Below, piece after piece: positions 34,649 through 46,926 of a stretch of DNA of 64,000 nucleotides. The position numbers and the translations under genes were made by a program. The stretch is taken from NCBI GenBank assembly GCA_024516155.1, contig JAJJXM010000016.1, forward strand, positions 671,001-735,000, given 5' to 3'. Positions within the stretch are counted from its first letter, which is position 1; each line of letters starts with the position of its first letter. The notes below the pieces were generated by a model. That model was not told where the DNA came from. It saw nothing but the letters and a program-made list of their open reading frames with translations, and made no database searches. Origin of the DNA: Pyronema omphalodes (taxonomy: Eukaryota; Ascomycota; Pezizomycetes; Pezizales; Pyronemataceae).

Positions 34649-35813
34649 CTTTGCGGATTAAGTATTTATTTCGTGGGGAATTATGTCGCTTGTTAAAGTG
34701 AAGTTCGTATTATCGAAGTATTTTAAAGCTGATATGATGAATAGCAGAGTCCCCATGGCGGGCGGATCATCGATCTTTTGTATACCCATCCTCGCCGCAC
34801 AAAGCCGCTGATGTCAAACATCTTTCACTGCAAATCTTGATTCCCATCGAAGGTTTGGAACGCAGATGTCGGGATAAGCTTATTTCCGATGAACTCCGGT
34901 ACTGTATGTGGAATTGGACTTGGAATTGCGGGAAGATGATCGGCAATCATGTTTTGGGTATGACAGAAGCCGGTTATTGCCTGCTGATCGGCGCTGGGAA
35001 TAGCGTGACTTCGCTCGGTAAGCAGAATGTGACGTTGAAGGCGGAGGTATCGGTGATACCGTGCATGTCGTGTGCTCGGGAATACAGTTGCAGTTCAATT
35101 GATCTCCGGCGCAGTTGTTGAAGCTGGAGCGAGCTGGAACAGGATCTGGATGTCGTGGCGGAGAGGGTGGCATGAGCAGAGGTGGAGCTCTCGTTGTTTC
35201 GTAGAGACGTCATGCAGATGCCAGGACGTGAGGCTAGCGCGAGGCTGCGCTACGGGAAGATCATCCATGATCCCGTTAATCTAGATGAAAGGCATCGGGA
35301 TGTCTTCAACCAGATACTGTAGAAAGGTTTCTTTTTGCATACAATTCAGCGGCGGTAACTCAGCCTGGGAGTAGGAGAGCCCCGTAAATCGGCAATTCCA
35401 GACAGAATGAGGTTCGTAGGTCTGTAGAATTCCAACTCCCACGCGAGTTGCTAAGCCGCTCTGGAGACATGGTGATATTTGTTCGAGCCCAGTCAGATTT
35501 GAGGGATTGTGATATATGGAGTCCTCGAACTTCTCGCATCAGTTCAGCTCAGGCTCACGTAGACATCATGGTTCCATTCACATGATCCAACATCAAAGAG
35601 TCACGAAAGATAATTAAGTTAAACATCTCAACTTGCTCTAACAATTACATTAATACAAAGCACCCAAGCAAACCCCTGTGCAAACCCCCAAAGCGCATCA
35701 TAACCCGCACCACCCAAAGACCTCATTCCCACTCCCATCCTTCCCTCTCCCATTACTCCCTCCACAAAAGACAAAGCAATTACTCTATCTCCCGTTATGT
35801 TAGTCCCAACATC
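34649..35813. other. Intergenic region, no gene recognised
   Basis: Overlapping short ORFs on both strands at 34837-35284 lack motifs and consistent coding character. The region carries the promoter of the dehydrogenase gene and the 3' flank of the small hypothetical gene at 35814. Confidence 0.6.
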
Positions 35814-36089
35814 TTAAACCCCATCGGCATTCGACAAAGTCTCACCAGTGTTCTTCTCCATCTTCGCTACACCATCTCCGTGAAATTCTCTCTCAACTCT
35901 CTCATTCCGGTCTTTCTCAACATGCTTTTCCATATGCGACATGGGCCTCTGGGAGTCTTCTCCTAGTGTCCGGCCTACTCGTTGGGCGAGTTCATTTTGC
36001 GTGATCTGAGGAAGGGTAGTTTGACACATCGATTCACTCTGAGGATCGTAGAGTGTTTCGGGGCCGTTTCTGAATGGTGCCGTCGACAT
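35814..36089 (-). CDS. Small hydrophilic hypothetical protein
   Basis: A single-exon 91-residue frame starts MSTAPFRNGPETLYDPQSES. It is rich in Glu, Lys, Arg, Asn and Gln with one Cys and no signal peptide or membrane helix. Composition and a compact ATG context favour a real gene; it resembles small hydrophilic stress-type proteins of filamentous fungi, but I cannot name a family. The main alternative is a chance ORF. Confidence 0.55.
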   Translation of the reverse strand: MSTAPFRNGPETLYDPQSESMCQTTLPQITQNELAQRVGRTLGEDSQRPMSHMEKHVEKDRNERVEREFHGDGVAKMEKNTGETLSNADGV

Positions 36090-36905
36090 TTCTATTTTCT
36101 GTTTTTATATCGTGTAATGCCTTAAAAGATTCGTTTATAAGATTCGTTTATCGTATAAATATTCGCTTAATAACACAGCTGTTCTTCGTTGATAATTTCC
36201 GTTTTCCGAAGTCGATATGATATCCGTGATAAAAAAAAGCTTCGATCCAATCCGATTTTTTAGCTAAGAAAACCAAAAAGCAGCGTCAGGTCAGTCACAG
36301 TATTTATTACATCTTTTTCTCGTTCCCGAAAAATCAAGTTTTCAGTATTCACTGAACATGTCATAAACTATCCAAGGGGGGGACGCGTCGTGTTAACGCT
36401 TTGATTTACATACATGTTGCATCATACCCATGATAGGGCTGGGGTGCATTGGAATAAACAAGTTTCACATCATAACGTAGACGCGGGCTTGGCAGGAAAC
36501 AAGGCGAGGAGAGGAGAAGAATCTGGGGACTTGGGGTCGCTTGGATGTCATACATAGACGCCACTTCGGGTGTATGGGCCCTGGGGAACGTCGCGGTTTT
36601 CTCCGTACCTTACGCGTCACTTTGACCATGCCGTGGAGACAGGTGGGTTATGTAAGGACAGTGGGCACTGAGAGCGACCAGATCGCCGGATATGCAGCAT
36701 CGGATAGCACTCGCTGGAACCGAGTCACAAGCTGGACCGCCCGAGTTGGAGCCGGATTCCCCGATGCCCCGAGATTATTCATGGCAGGAGTAAGTGCACT
36801 ACCAAATGGTACTATGTGCAGAGATCGAAAAGGATATGTATATGCAGTCTTGTCAAAAGGAACTATCATATGGATGTCAATGTGTGATTGTCAGAGGCAA
36901 AAAAA
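36090..36905. other. Intergenic region, no gene recognised
   Basis: A 153-residue plus-strand ORF (36541-37002) runs antisense through the tRNA gene and is not called. No other signal seen. Confidence 0.6.
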
Positions 36906-36994
36906 CGATACCGGCAGGACTCGAACCTGCAACCTTTGGCAATTCTTGCTCTTGAGAACCGGAAGCCAACGCGCTACCATTGCGCCACGACACC
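36906..36994 (-). tRNA. tRNA-Arg (anticodon CCG) with a 17-nt intron
   Basis: On the minus strand the acceptor strands GGTGTCG and CGGTATC pair (with G-U pairs). The D-arm is GCGC-AATGGTA-GCGC, the anticodon stem is TTGGC with GCCAA, and the T-arm is GCAGG-TTCGAGT-CCTGC. The anticodon loop begins TT-CCG-G, giving anticodon CCG for codon CGG. About 17 nt between position 37 and the 3' half of the anticodon arm fit a canonical tRNA intron. Box A and box B sequences are intact. Confidence 0.85.
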
Positions 36995-39949
36995 GGTGTT
37001 AATATCATACAAAAATGTACGTACTATATACCATATATATCTGCATTATCTTCACCAATCTCCACCAAAACATGCAACATAAGCGCTGAACTTTATCAAA
37101 GTCCCCACAACGACCCAAAAGCATAGCGATAAAAAATTTCCACCGCGCAAAATTCATCAAGCTGAGGTACTTAAATACCCATATTCAGAACCTTGGTAGA
37201 TAAAAACAGGCGACTGGTAGACATCTAAGTCCTACAGTAAATTGACAACATGAAACTAAAGGGTCTGGAATGAGGTCGAACGGCTTGATATCTCGGCGAG
37301 TGTGGCACCATATTGGCGAAAAACCACAGAGGCTTGGGATTCATACAGCGCCATACAGCGCCACAAAAAGTGACGTTGACAGCGGGTAGTTTTTTGAACA
37401 CTGGAGCCGACGGAAGTTTCTATTTCACAGCGTGATTTCGGCAGGCAGGGAATGATTAATATGGTCGCCATATTTGTTTCTGGTTCCATGCTAAGGAATA
37501 AATACTTAATATTAATGCACAATTTACGCAGAACAAAAATCGTCCACTGCTTTTACAATCCTTGATACTTTTCGGAATCCTATATATCGAAATATAATAT
37601 CGAAATATCGGTATCCTCAGCGAGCTCCTGTTATCATGGTTCCTATCATCCGAATGTTAAAACTCCATGCATCCTATGTACATAGAAACCCTCCGCATGT
37701 CAGCGGCCTCAATCATCACGGCGTCACTGCATCACTGGCGGCTCCATCTAGCGACTCTGCGTCGGCACCAGGCACGAGTAAGCCACGAAAAACTTTAAAC
37801 CCGACTCGACTCGGCAACGAATCGCGAAGTAGCTCGGTACATAGCGTAGCATGCGTAAACAGTAGCGTCTCCATATATGAAGCCGACCGGCCGCCGACCC
37901 CTTTCATGGCTTTTACGGCGCTATAGTACACCCATACCCATACCCGATCTCGGTATCTCGGTATCTCCCCTCCCTTGGCAACGGTTTCCTTGAGCATGCC
38001 CCCGGTGGAAACAAGCAGCATGGGTAACGCCTCCAATTCCATGACCCTTCCTTCATTGCCTTTTTCTTTGTTCTCCAACTTGTTTCTTTCTTTCCACGCG
38101 AGCCCCACTTTTGGTGATTATTCATCACAGCGTCGCCGATGTGTTTTGCTAAGGCCTAATACAGGTAGTTTTTGAACAAACATATTCTTTGGAATGTAGT
38201 GTTGAGAATGCCATCATGTTTACGACGAAACTTTTTGTTTTGAAACAGACAGACAGGCAAGAAGAAACGAAAACGACAAAAACGGAAAGATGTATTTTAT
38301 TCCTGTATTTCTACATCTGTGTTGATGTTTATAGACAGTACATATGGAGTAGCTTTTAACAAGTATTTTTTTCCGATGTCATGTTTGTGTTGAGAAATCA
38401 TAAAAAAAAGAAAGAAAAAAGAAAAAAAACAACGGACAATTGAATGCCGAATGGATCTTCATCTTTTCTTTCTCTTCATATTCCTAGCTCACCATAACAC
38501 TTATTTTAAAATTATGTATGTATGATTACGATTTCGATTGATGCACACATGATACATCGATATCAAAAGTAGCAGCTGTCACAAGTGGATCCTATGACAC
38601 CATGAGTAATCTAGTTTAGCATTTCATTTCCCTATGTCTTCATTTTTTTGATTTCTTCCGACGCACGCAAAAGAGTCGGATGAAATTCGGTGGATTTTGT
38701 ACTGTATGTATGTTAAACTCTAATCGAAAAAATCACCTGCCTTAATACCTGGCGACCGGATAGTTACGGATGGCATTGTACACATGGATACTTTACAGTT
38801 TCACTTCACTGTATGTACATGTATTCTTGGGGGTAATAAAGGGTATGTAGTGAAATTTTTCCTCCAATTTTTTTCTTTCGCGGGATAAAAAAAACATCAT
38901 GTACATATGTGTATTGCTTACAGATCCTCAGTCATCCCTCTCCTACATATCCTCCATATGTACTCTTAGTTATTATCTCATCCTGCAGCGGCGAAAAAAA
39001 AAACAAAATAACAGAAAAAATCCGTGCGGTCACATCCGCCATCCGCCATACACGAGTTACGACCTGCAGCTACGGTACTGTACCTTAACTGACACCAGAC
39101 CAGGGAGGATGCATATGCATCGCATCACGTATGTATGTCCTCCCACCATCCCACCCTACATACCACCCCCGACCGCGGCCGTCGTTTCGTGATAGCGTCT
39201 GCCGTCAGTGACCAGTGTGCGTTAGCTAGGTTCTTAGGACCTAGGTTCCCTTACATACATATATAGGGCCATACATAGGCACCTGGCACCCTAGGGCCCT
39301 TCAGACTAGCGCAGGTTCCCTAGTGACTACATAGTGACTAGTGACTACATAGTGACTAGGGAGGGACTAGTGTCTAGTCCCTGGGTTCAGGGGCATGCTT
39401 CATGACAAGATGATTTCCAGCATGCAGCTGCTGCACGGAATTGATCGTCAGGTACACGACTTCATGACTTCATGTGACAGGAGTGATGATTTCTGGTGAG
39501 GGTTCTCCGGACAGACTAGGGGTTCCCCGCATATTGGCGAGCGAGCTGTCAAAGGAGGAGACGAATGGGGTACATATGTGGAGGGATGATGGATGGCAGG
39601 TGGGTGGGTTATTTTCTTTGATATAAATGCTTAATCTCGTGGGGATTTTTCATAATAACGAAGAAGATGTTTTGGGGAGTTGGAAGATGGTGAAACAATG
39701 CATAGTATAACACAGGCTAAGTTCCATGCATAAATCCCCAGCATGAAAGACGAAGAGAAAAAAAATTATGAATTAATGATCATTAGATAATAACAAAAAA
39801 AAACTCCTAACTACAGAAAACGCTTCAACACAAAAAAACTATGTAGAGATAGATGTAAACTCTAACAAGTATCTTGTATTTGCACCAAACTTTATTTTAC
39901 GTGACGAAAGATAAAAAAAAGATATGTGTCCGACATTCCAATTTCGATT
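36995..39949. other. Long intergenic region, no gene recognised
   Basis: About 3 kb with no convincing gene. The ORFs at 37636-37926 (+) and 37716-38108 (-) overlap on opposite strands and have no motif. A direct repeat of GTGACTACATAGTGACTA lies near 39325-39360. The interval near 38230-38450 and 39740-39920 is A/T-rich with A-tracts. Part of it is the 3' flank of the GPI-protein gene. Confidence 0.6.
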
Positions 39950-41104
39950 CTACAATCCCATAACCACCGCAATTCCCACCGCTGCCAAAACTCCCCACAT
40001 CTTCACTCCGAATCCTGATGCTGCATCTGGGAAATCATCCACGCTTTCTGATTCGTCCCCAGTGTCGATGGGAATAGTGACTTTGTAGTTCATGTCACTG
40101 GTGGGATCATGACAAGAAGAGTTGAAACAAGGCTTGTCCAAAGTAGGGTCTTTCAAACCACCGGTGAATTCCAAGGGCTTGGTCTCTGTTGGCAGGGGCG
40201 CAGAGTAAACGGTTGAACTCGAGGGGGATTCCAACAAGGGGTCAACCAACGAGGCAGTCAAATTCCACAAAGGAGCTCCGACAGGAACCAAAGTGTTCAA
40301 AGCACCAGGAACCTCATCAACCTTTGACTTGACAGCACCGACCAATTTTGTGACATCACCAACGAGCTCCTTAACAGGTGCATTGATGAGCCCGACAGCT
40401 GTCGGTACAATCTCGGACAAAAGAGATTTGCTGGGAAGAAGTCCTCCCGTCATAGCCGCCGGAATAATACTGTGGAGTAATGCCGAGTTGTAAGCTGCGT
40501 TCTTGGCAGCGCTTGCAATATCCGTAACATTTGCAAGTTCTCCAACAACGGATGGAGCGGCCGCAACATTCAATACTTGACTTGGGACAACGTGTGTCTC
40601 GTCAACTGCCTTGACAACATTTCCAACCTCGGGGAGTGTTTGAGCGGGGTTTGCCAATACGTTTGTTGCGGCATCCAATGGTGCGGGTGCTCCTGTTCCT
40701 CCGACAATAGGTAATGCAGGTACAGAAGGAGCTACAGGTACTTCTGGAACAGCGGGAAGAGCGGGAGGAACCGGAAGTGCTGGAGGAGCGGGAAGAGATG
40801 GAGCCGCAGGAACGGGTGGCAACTCAGGTACGGAAAGGGGGACCGCGGGAACATCTGGAATAGCTGGCAGAGCGGGTGCTGGTATGGGTGCTGGGGCCTG
40901 AGGTGGTACCTGGGAAAGAATTGGTGCCACAGGTTCGACGATTGCGTTGTTCGGAGGAGGAGCGACAATAGCTGCGGCAACAGGTACAACAGCGTTGTTT
41001 GGTGGTCCGACTACAAATGGTTGTCTCTCCTGAACTCCATTGGCAAGAGTTGATGCCGGGAGAAGACCGATGATAACGGCTGAAAGAACGGTTTCTGAAC
41101 GCAT
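39950..41104 (-). CDS. Pro/Ala/Val-rich secreted, probably GPI-anchored surface protein
   Basis: A single-exon frame of 384 residues. Residues 1-21 (MRSETVLSAVIIGLLPASTLA) form a good signal peptide. Residues about 35-145 are a low-complexity Pro/Ala/Val region built on PxLPxxP-type repeats. The middle is Ala/Val-rich with N-x-S/T sites (ANVTD, WNLTAS, CFNSSC). The end has an Asp/Glu/Ser-rich segment, small residues DAASGFG suitable as an omega site, and a hydrophobic tail (VLAAVGIAVVMGL). This is the layout of GPI-anchored cell-wall proteins. Only two cysteines are apparent (CFNSSC). I see no enzymatic domain. It probably contributes to the cell wall or surface. Confidence 0.82.
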   Translation of the reverse strand: MRSETVLSAVIIGLLPASTLANGVQERQPFVVGPPNNAVVPVAAAIVAPPPNNAIVEPVAPILSQVPPQAPAPIPAPALPAIPDVPAVPLSVPELPPVPAAPSLPAPPALPVPPALPAVPEVPVAPSVPALPIVGGTGAPAPLDAATNVLANPAQTLPEVGNVVKAVDETHVVPSQVLNVAAAPSVVGELANVTDIASAAKNAAYNSALLHSIIPAAMTGGLLPSKSLLSEIVPTAVGLINAPVKELVGDVTKLVGAVKSKVDEVPGALNTLVPVGAPLWNLTASLVDPLLESPSSSTVYSAPLPTETKPLEFTGGLKDPTLDKPCFNSSCHDPTSDMNYKVTIPIDTGDESESVDDFPDAASGFGVKMWGVLAAVGIAVVMGL

Positions 41105-44100
41105 TATTTAGTTTTTGAAAAGAATGTTGTTTGTTGAAACGATTGTCAGGTTGGTCGAATACTGTTTGTCGTAGTTGTTTATCGAGTCCTGGGTTTATGA
41201 GATCCTCGGAAATTTCCAAAGCGTTGATTTTTCTTCGAAATTCTCCGTGCCACCAAAACGCTGCTTCGAGGGAAAATGAATGGACGCAGAAAATATCCGC
41301 TGGGCGCAAGAAGCGAATGTGAAGGTGACGAGAACCTAGGCGACAGATAGGACGGAGAGGGAGAAAAGGAAGATCAGAGGATCTCGTCCATGATAAAGAT
41401 CCCAAGGGTGTTCTACTGTCTTAGTCGGCACTAAACTTCCACAGACCATCCACAGTGTTGCCCGTCGCTGAAACGAGCAGGAGGTTTCCCAACTTTAATT
41501 TCTGCTTTGCCCAATAAGGAAGGGACCAGCGAACGGACCGTCGCCGTTACCGATTAAGCGAAAGCCCAACGAACCCCTGACGACGTAGGCGCGTTATGAG
41601 TGGACAAGTTTGATGGCAACGCGATGTCGCATAGCCCTGTGTCGCGATTTACAAAACCTGCCCTAATTTCAGAGCATTTTGAGAGCCTTCGATCAGCAAT
41701 TCTATTGCTTCGGTGAGGGTAATTTTGGATACCGAAGAATTGGGCTGAGATGATACCAAGGAGCAACGTCGAATGATAGGTGACGGTGGGTTTAATTCGG
41801 GTCGCCGATAGTTCCATCCATAGCGCCGCAGTGCGCTGCATTCCAATCTCCCTTGTAGTTACCGCCCAGTCCACGTTTGGTGATAGTGTCAGTCAAAGCG
41901 TAGTTTTCGCCTCCGGAGTTCATGCCACGGGAAAAAATCGTACATCTCAATTCAAAGAGCTTTGAGCGCTGGCAGTTGATCTTCAAACCGACGAACCCGA
42001 AATTATTTTGTATGGCTTGAGTTATCTATCAGCCATTTTTGGTTCATGCATGAGCGTGGGGCGAATGTGTAAAAACCGTCCATCACGGCTCAGTCCGAAA
42101 GCCAAGGTTAGAGGGAGTTTTTATAGCTGATTATCAAAGAAATATGTAATCAAGGATACCATGTCATCCGATGAAGCCACACGAAAGCTTGTCGTTTTCA
42201 CGGAACGGTGGGGCTACTCTATATCAGCCATAGTGAAGCCTGTAACCGGGATTGGGAACCATTCTAAGGGCAAAACCCGGAACAACAGAATCCATGTGGA
42301 ATATTTTTGGATGACAGGCCGAAGCCACAAAGCCTCCCGTCACTAAGCTAGTGAGTTTATAAACACAAACTTAGGGTTGAGGTCATATCAAAAATGTAGT
42401 ACATACGTAGCTTTTCGTAGTATCATTATCGATACTATAACTGGGAGTTGCTGCCTCAGAGAAAGATACGTCAAGTACTGATAAACAGCTTCGCCACACA
42501 CCTGTGGACTGATAGTGATATACGCATTGAAACCGAGCGACATGAGAGATGTTCAGCGATGCATCAACTCACCAGTTGTTTTCATACTCATGCCGAGTTC
42601 CGGCGCCAATATTGATCGGAGAGGCGACGTAATATATTTGCTGGCGTGGCATCGCAAACGGAAAGAAACTGAATCATAACGGAAGAACTACATGAGGGGG
42701 TCCAAGTTGAGCGACAAAAAGGTGACGACGTCTTTTGTCCGTGTGTAATCGACGAGGTGATTTTTCGGGCTTGGTGTTTGCGGAGCGAAGTGGAGGTCGG
42801 ACAACGACTGATCGCGCTCCGCCTCATAACCCCACCTAACAGCTCAGTATGATATCAACATAGTACGCTTGACCATTAATCTGGGTTATGTACTCAGCCC
42901 CTCCTCTCACGGATGTTCAAGACTTTTTTGAATGAATCAATGAATGAATCAATGAATACCAAAATTGAAACTCCAAACTTACTTGCAACAGCACATATCA
43001 CCAAAATATGACATAGTCTTTACGCACATGCACATTCCAATTGTCGCTCCCCCTCACTTATGATCATCCAAAATAACACCGCATATCTTTCTCCAAGAAA
43101 TCACTTCTGTATACTGTATGTACTTCGCTCTCTGCTCGGCATTAGCGTTCGTTGGCCTGTGTTGGTCTCTGGGCACGGTCTTGGATCACGCTACTCCGAG
43201 GAAATGCCCGGTGTCCCGCATGCCGATCCGATCTTCGGGATGAACTTATGCACTTGAGTTCAGCTATGCCGAGCCAAAATAAATGTCCACGTGCTTTCGG
43301 GGCTTGTTATGTCTCTCCTGGCATCAAGTGTTATCGCTCGGGCCTGTTTCAAGAGAGAAAATCAGGGTAATTGAGATGTGTTATTTTCATACCCGGGGTA
43401 AAGGAATGAAGCTGGAGAAGGGCTCGTCCAGTATCTTGAGATTATGTCAATCTTTTGATAGCTAGTGATTGGAAAACCTCCTCAAATGTACCTGAGCTTT
43501 CACCGGCGCATGCGCAACTGCACGCAGTCATGAAACTAAAAAGCATGCTATTTTGATTAATCACTGCCTACAGTGAAAATAATTAAGTAGATATCTCTTG
43601 CTTGGTCAACTTCTATGGTACCCCGTTTCCATGAACTGACAATGTTCAGACGTTTGGTCCAACGTCAATATTATTTCTAGATTAAACACGCTTTCTCCCT
43701 TCAACATGCAAAAGGTCTCTATTTGTAGTTTTATTTATTTTGTATCGATCGTACACAGTTCTAAGCGGATCTATTCAGAACAAAAGAAACCGTAATGCTG
43801 TCCTTGTGACCAAGGCTGCATAGAGAGGCTCCCCTATCAAAGTCTATTTTTTGAACCACCAAAGTTTCTCTTAGCACATGAGTGAGAAACAATGACCTAC
43901 CAAAAGTTTGGTACGAAGGATTAACACGTCAGTAGCCCATCACAACACCACCCTTCCACCTATCAAGTACATAAACCCCGAACCTCAAACCAAAACCCCT
44001 AAATTCAAACCCAACCCCCCTCAATCCAGCAAGAACCTCAAACCCAACCGCATCGACAAAAACTCACCTATCCACCCTCCTGAATTTACCTTCCATATCT

Positions 44101-45726
44101 ACCGTCATCATCTCGGTCCCTGGCTTCATTATCCAACCAAACAAAGTCCTGTTGCTCTCTTCGTAACCTGGAACCTACATCAACACCATCGAAAAACTTA
44201 TACCAATGCTCTGTAGAACACCAAGGATTCCAGCTAGGAACCTTTAACTTTCTAGCCAAGCCGAATCGAGTCGAGTTGAAGTACTTATATCGAGAGTCTA
44301 GATATATCTTATCGCAACTGTAACTTACACGAAAAAAAACCTTGGAGATACAGCGCTGAAGATGATGTTCTTGGTGCTAAATTTATCACTAGTGACTAAA
44401 CACCGAGAGTCGATACATATATGGAGTTAGCTCGACCACCCATGCAAAATTTAAAGCATATTATTAATTAGCGTACTAGCGCATATATGTTCCTTCACCC
44501 CCGATCTCAGTCGCATGATCCTCTGCATAGTATAGATATGCAATAAAAATCCTGTAGAAATCGCGTACGTACTCTATCTCCATCTCCATATTCTACAATC
44601 TCTACTTTTTTCTCGGTTGTGAAACTATGCTTTCAGTCGGGATTCGATAAGTTTTGTTATTTTCTTGCTGGAGATTGTTGATACATGACAGATTTCTGGT
44701 AGCTGGTATGTTGCGTATTATGTATATGAACTATATATAGGCTATGGCTGTTTTCAGTATCAACAAACGTTTTATTATCGATTCACTGCAACACTTGTAA
44801 TTATATAGTCCTTTTTCATCACAATACCTCGTCTGTGTTAATATCTTTCAGTGACTTTTCTGTCAAATCTTTGAACATTAAAATATAAAACATACACACA
44901 CCAGAAAAATCGTCTCCCAAGCATTGCATCATAATCCGTTGGCTATCTAAGAGCAGGAATATTTTGGATTGAACTTAGTAGTGCTAGTTAAAAGATTCAT
45001 GATAATATACCTGTAGGTAGAGAAGTGCTTCTCGATGGTGGTGGATTAGATGTAAATTACCATCCATTGGAATAGGGGTTTCTGCTATTTTGGCTTTCGG
45101 GTGGGGGTATATATAAAGTAAATGGCTCTGGATTATTTTCAAGTTTTGGTGCGTATGTAAGTGTGCAATATAAAGCTGAAGTAGTTCTTACTGTAGTAGT
45201 ATGCGTTATTTCGGGGTTCATGTCGCTAGTTGGATAAGTGTAATGCGAGTGATGTATGCTGATGTGGTGCACTGAACATCACTCGATCGATTCGTGATAT
45301 GATCCACTGTTAGTGCCCTCAAGCGGTGATGACATACTTATTGGGTAGCTCGATGCCAATTTCATTGATATCTTACTACGTAGGAGTGGTAATATAAGAT
45401 TAGAAATTGGTGAAAGGTATCCATATATAGACCGTTTGCTGACGGATTTACGTTCGAAAAAGCTAACAATTGAGCAGACCTCTATCGGCGGCGTCCCATA
45501 ACTACGTACATTCGACAGCGTCATGAGCGGCTTGGAATTATGTTTTCTACCACCGATCACGAATTACGCCACAGTTGATCTTGGCCATTCTCGACGTAAA
45601 TTCCATAGCGTAGGAAAAACGTTTAATTTAAAACTTCTCATACTTACATTCTTCCCCTTAAACTTGGATATATTACAAGAAAGACGTCTCTAATTCATGC
45701 ATTCATAACTCATTAGAAATCTCCCC
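41105..45726. other. Long intergenic region with possible coding relics
   Basis: No intact gene is supported over about 4.6 kb. On the minus strand near 41640-41850 a fragment reads ITLTEAIELLIEGSQNALKL, and near 42600-42830 a frame reads through SLSDLHFAPQTPSPKNHLVD before a stop; both look like short protein-like relics without context. A 102-codon ORF at 43908-44216 is Pro/Asn/Lys-rich with no motif. A GAATGAATCAAT repeat lies near 42930-42955. The rest is AT-rich. Confidence 0.5.
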
Positions 45727-46239
45727 TTACAATCCCTTCATCTTTCCCTCCATCTCCTTCGCCATACCCTTTGCCTTTCCCTTCATCTCCTCCATAGTTC
45801 CCTTAGCAGCGCCCTTCATCTCCTCCGTCTTGCCCATAGCAGCCCCCTCCATCTCCCTAGCTGATCCCGCAAAGTGTCCAGCCTTCTTCTCACTCATCTT
45901 CTCCGCTCTATGAGCAGCACCTTTTGCGGCACCCATAGATTCATTTGCAGCACCCTTTACAGTTCCCATTGCCTCATTAACAGCACCCTTTGCAGCTCCG
46001 GTAGCTTGGTTTGCAGATCCACTTAGAGACTCTGCAGTGTGGGAGACTGTAGAGGCGACTTTCTCGCCGACTTCGATTCCCTTCAATGCGGCATTTGATG
46101 CGGCTTGGTCAACGGTTTTGGCGGCGCCTTTAAGGGCATCGGGAATTGAGTCGCGCAATAGAGGAGTTGTTGATAGGTAGCGGCGAGCAGCGATGGGCTG
46201 GATGGTGCGGAGACGGGTAATGTGGCGTATGGCTGACAT
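45727..46239 (-). CDS. LEA-like mitochondrial stress protein
   Basis: A single-exon frame of 170 residues. The N-terminus (MSAIRHITRLRTIQPIAARR followed by YLSTTPLL) has the Arg-rich, Ser/Thr-rich form of a mitochondrial presequence. The rest is a degenerate 11-mer-type repeat of Ala, Lys, Gly, Glu and Met (GAAKGAVNEAMGTVKGAANE, then EEMKGAAKGTMEEMKGKAKG), like group-3 late-embryogenesis-abundant proteins. Such proteins are disordered in solution and fold as amphipathic helices on drying. A role in protecting mitochondrial membranes or matrix proteins under desiccation or heat is inferred from family. No cysteine is present. Confidence 0.82.
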   Translation of the reverse strand: MSAIRHITRLRTIQPIAARRYLSTTPLLRDSIPDALKGAAKTVDQAASNAALKGIEVGEKVASTVSHTAESLSGSANQATGAAKGAVNEAMGTVKGAANESMGAAKGAAHRAEKMSEKKAGHFAGSAREMEGAAMGKTEEMKGAAKGTMEEMKGKAKGMAKEMEGKMKGL

Positions 46240-46926
46240 TTTGTGGATATTTAGTGGAGTGAAAGTTATTGATGTTCGTGGGTTTTGTTTTTGGAGATTC
46301 GTGGATTTGCGGACGAATTGATATGGTATTCGTGAGTGTAGTATATTTGTTTGATAATGAAGAAAGAAAAATACTGCTTCACGGGGGTGGAGGATTTTTA
46401 TATTACTCCATCAAGGTGGTTGTTTGATTTACTGGTTTGCGAAAGTTGTCTATCACTTGACGTCATGACTGCGTGATGTCACACGCGCATATCCTTGATG
46501 AACGTGATAAACGCGAAGTAAAGAAACCAAAGAGGACAAGCGCAAAGGTAACCGGATGAAACAGAGCCGCATACGGTAATCGTTCTGCGGGAACAGGGCA
46601 CGGGTATTCGGGAGAACATCAATGAACTACAAAATGACCAAGAATCCTAAAAATGGCGGACTCGGGAGAGGAACAGGATGTGCAGGATATTCCATTAGAT
46701 TCAATTGACCTTTATGTATTTCGGGATCCCTTGGCTCTAGCGGGGAAGCCCTCATCGCGTGGAGATGATCTTCGCGTTTGGGCGTGTGGTTCCGTTGTGA
46801 GTCAGCGGATATCTTGGCAATTATTTCCCCACTACCGATTCCCGCCAACCCCGCGACGAGCCGTTTGTTTTTGGATACCTCATCTCAACCTCACAACCCT
46901 CAAGCTCCCTCCAAACCGCAACCAAA
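46240..46926. promoter_or_regulatory. Divergent promoter between the LEA-like gene and argininosuccinate lyase
   Basis: The interval holds an exact CRE palindrome TGACGTCA at 46458-46465 and a GCN4/CPC1 site at 46798-46804. A 128-codon ORF at 46653-47039 overlaps the start and intron of the lyase in another frame and is probably a chance ORF, though its ATG would lie upstream of the lyase start. Confidence 0.6.
46798..46804 (+). promoter_or_regulatory. GCN4/CPC1 general amino-acid control site
   Basis: TGAGTCA is the consensus half-site pair for Gcn4/Cpc1 bZIP factors, 123 bp upstream of the argininosuccinate lyase ATG. Arginine biosynthesis genes are classical targets of this control, which makes the site plausible, but a 7-mer also occurs by chance. 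Confidence 0.6.

Noticed and set aside
36541..37002. 153-codon plus-strand ORF
   Set aside because: It runs antisense through the tRNA-Arg gene and has no motif; the tRNA explains the conserved part.
37636..38108. Overlapping ORFs on both strands
   Set aside because: They overlap one another on opposite strands, neither shows motifs, and the region is otherwise non-coding in character.
43908..44216. 102-codon Pro/Asn/Lys-rich ORF
   Set aside because: Composition is that of AC-rich simple DNA; I saw no domain or conserved feature.
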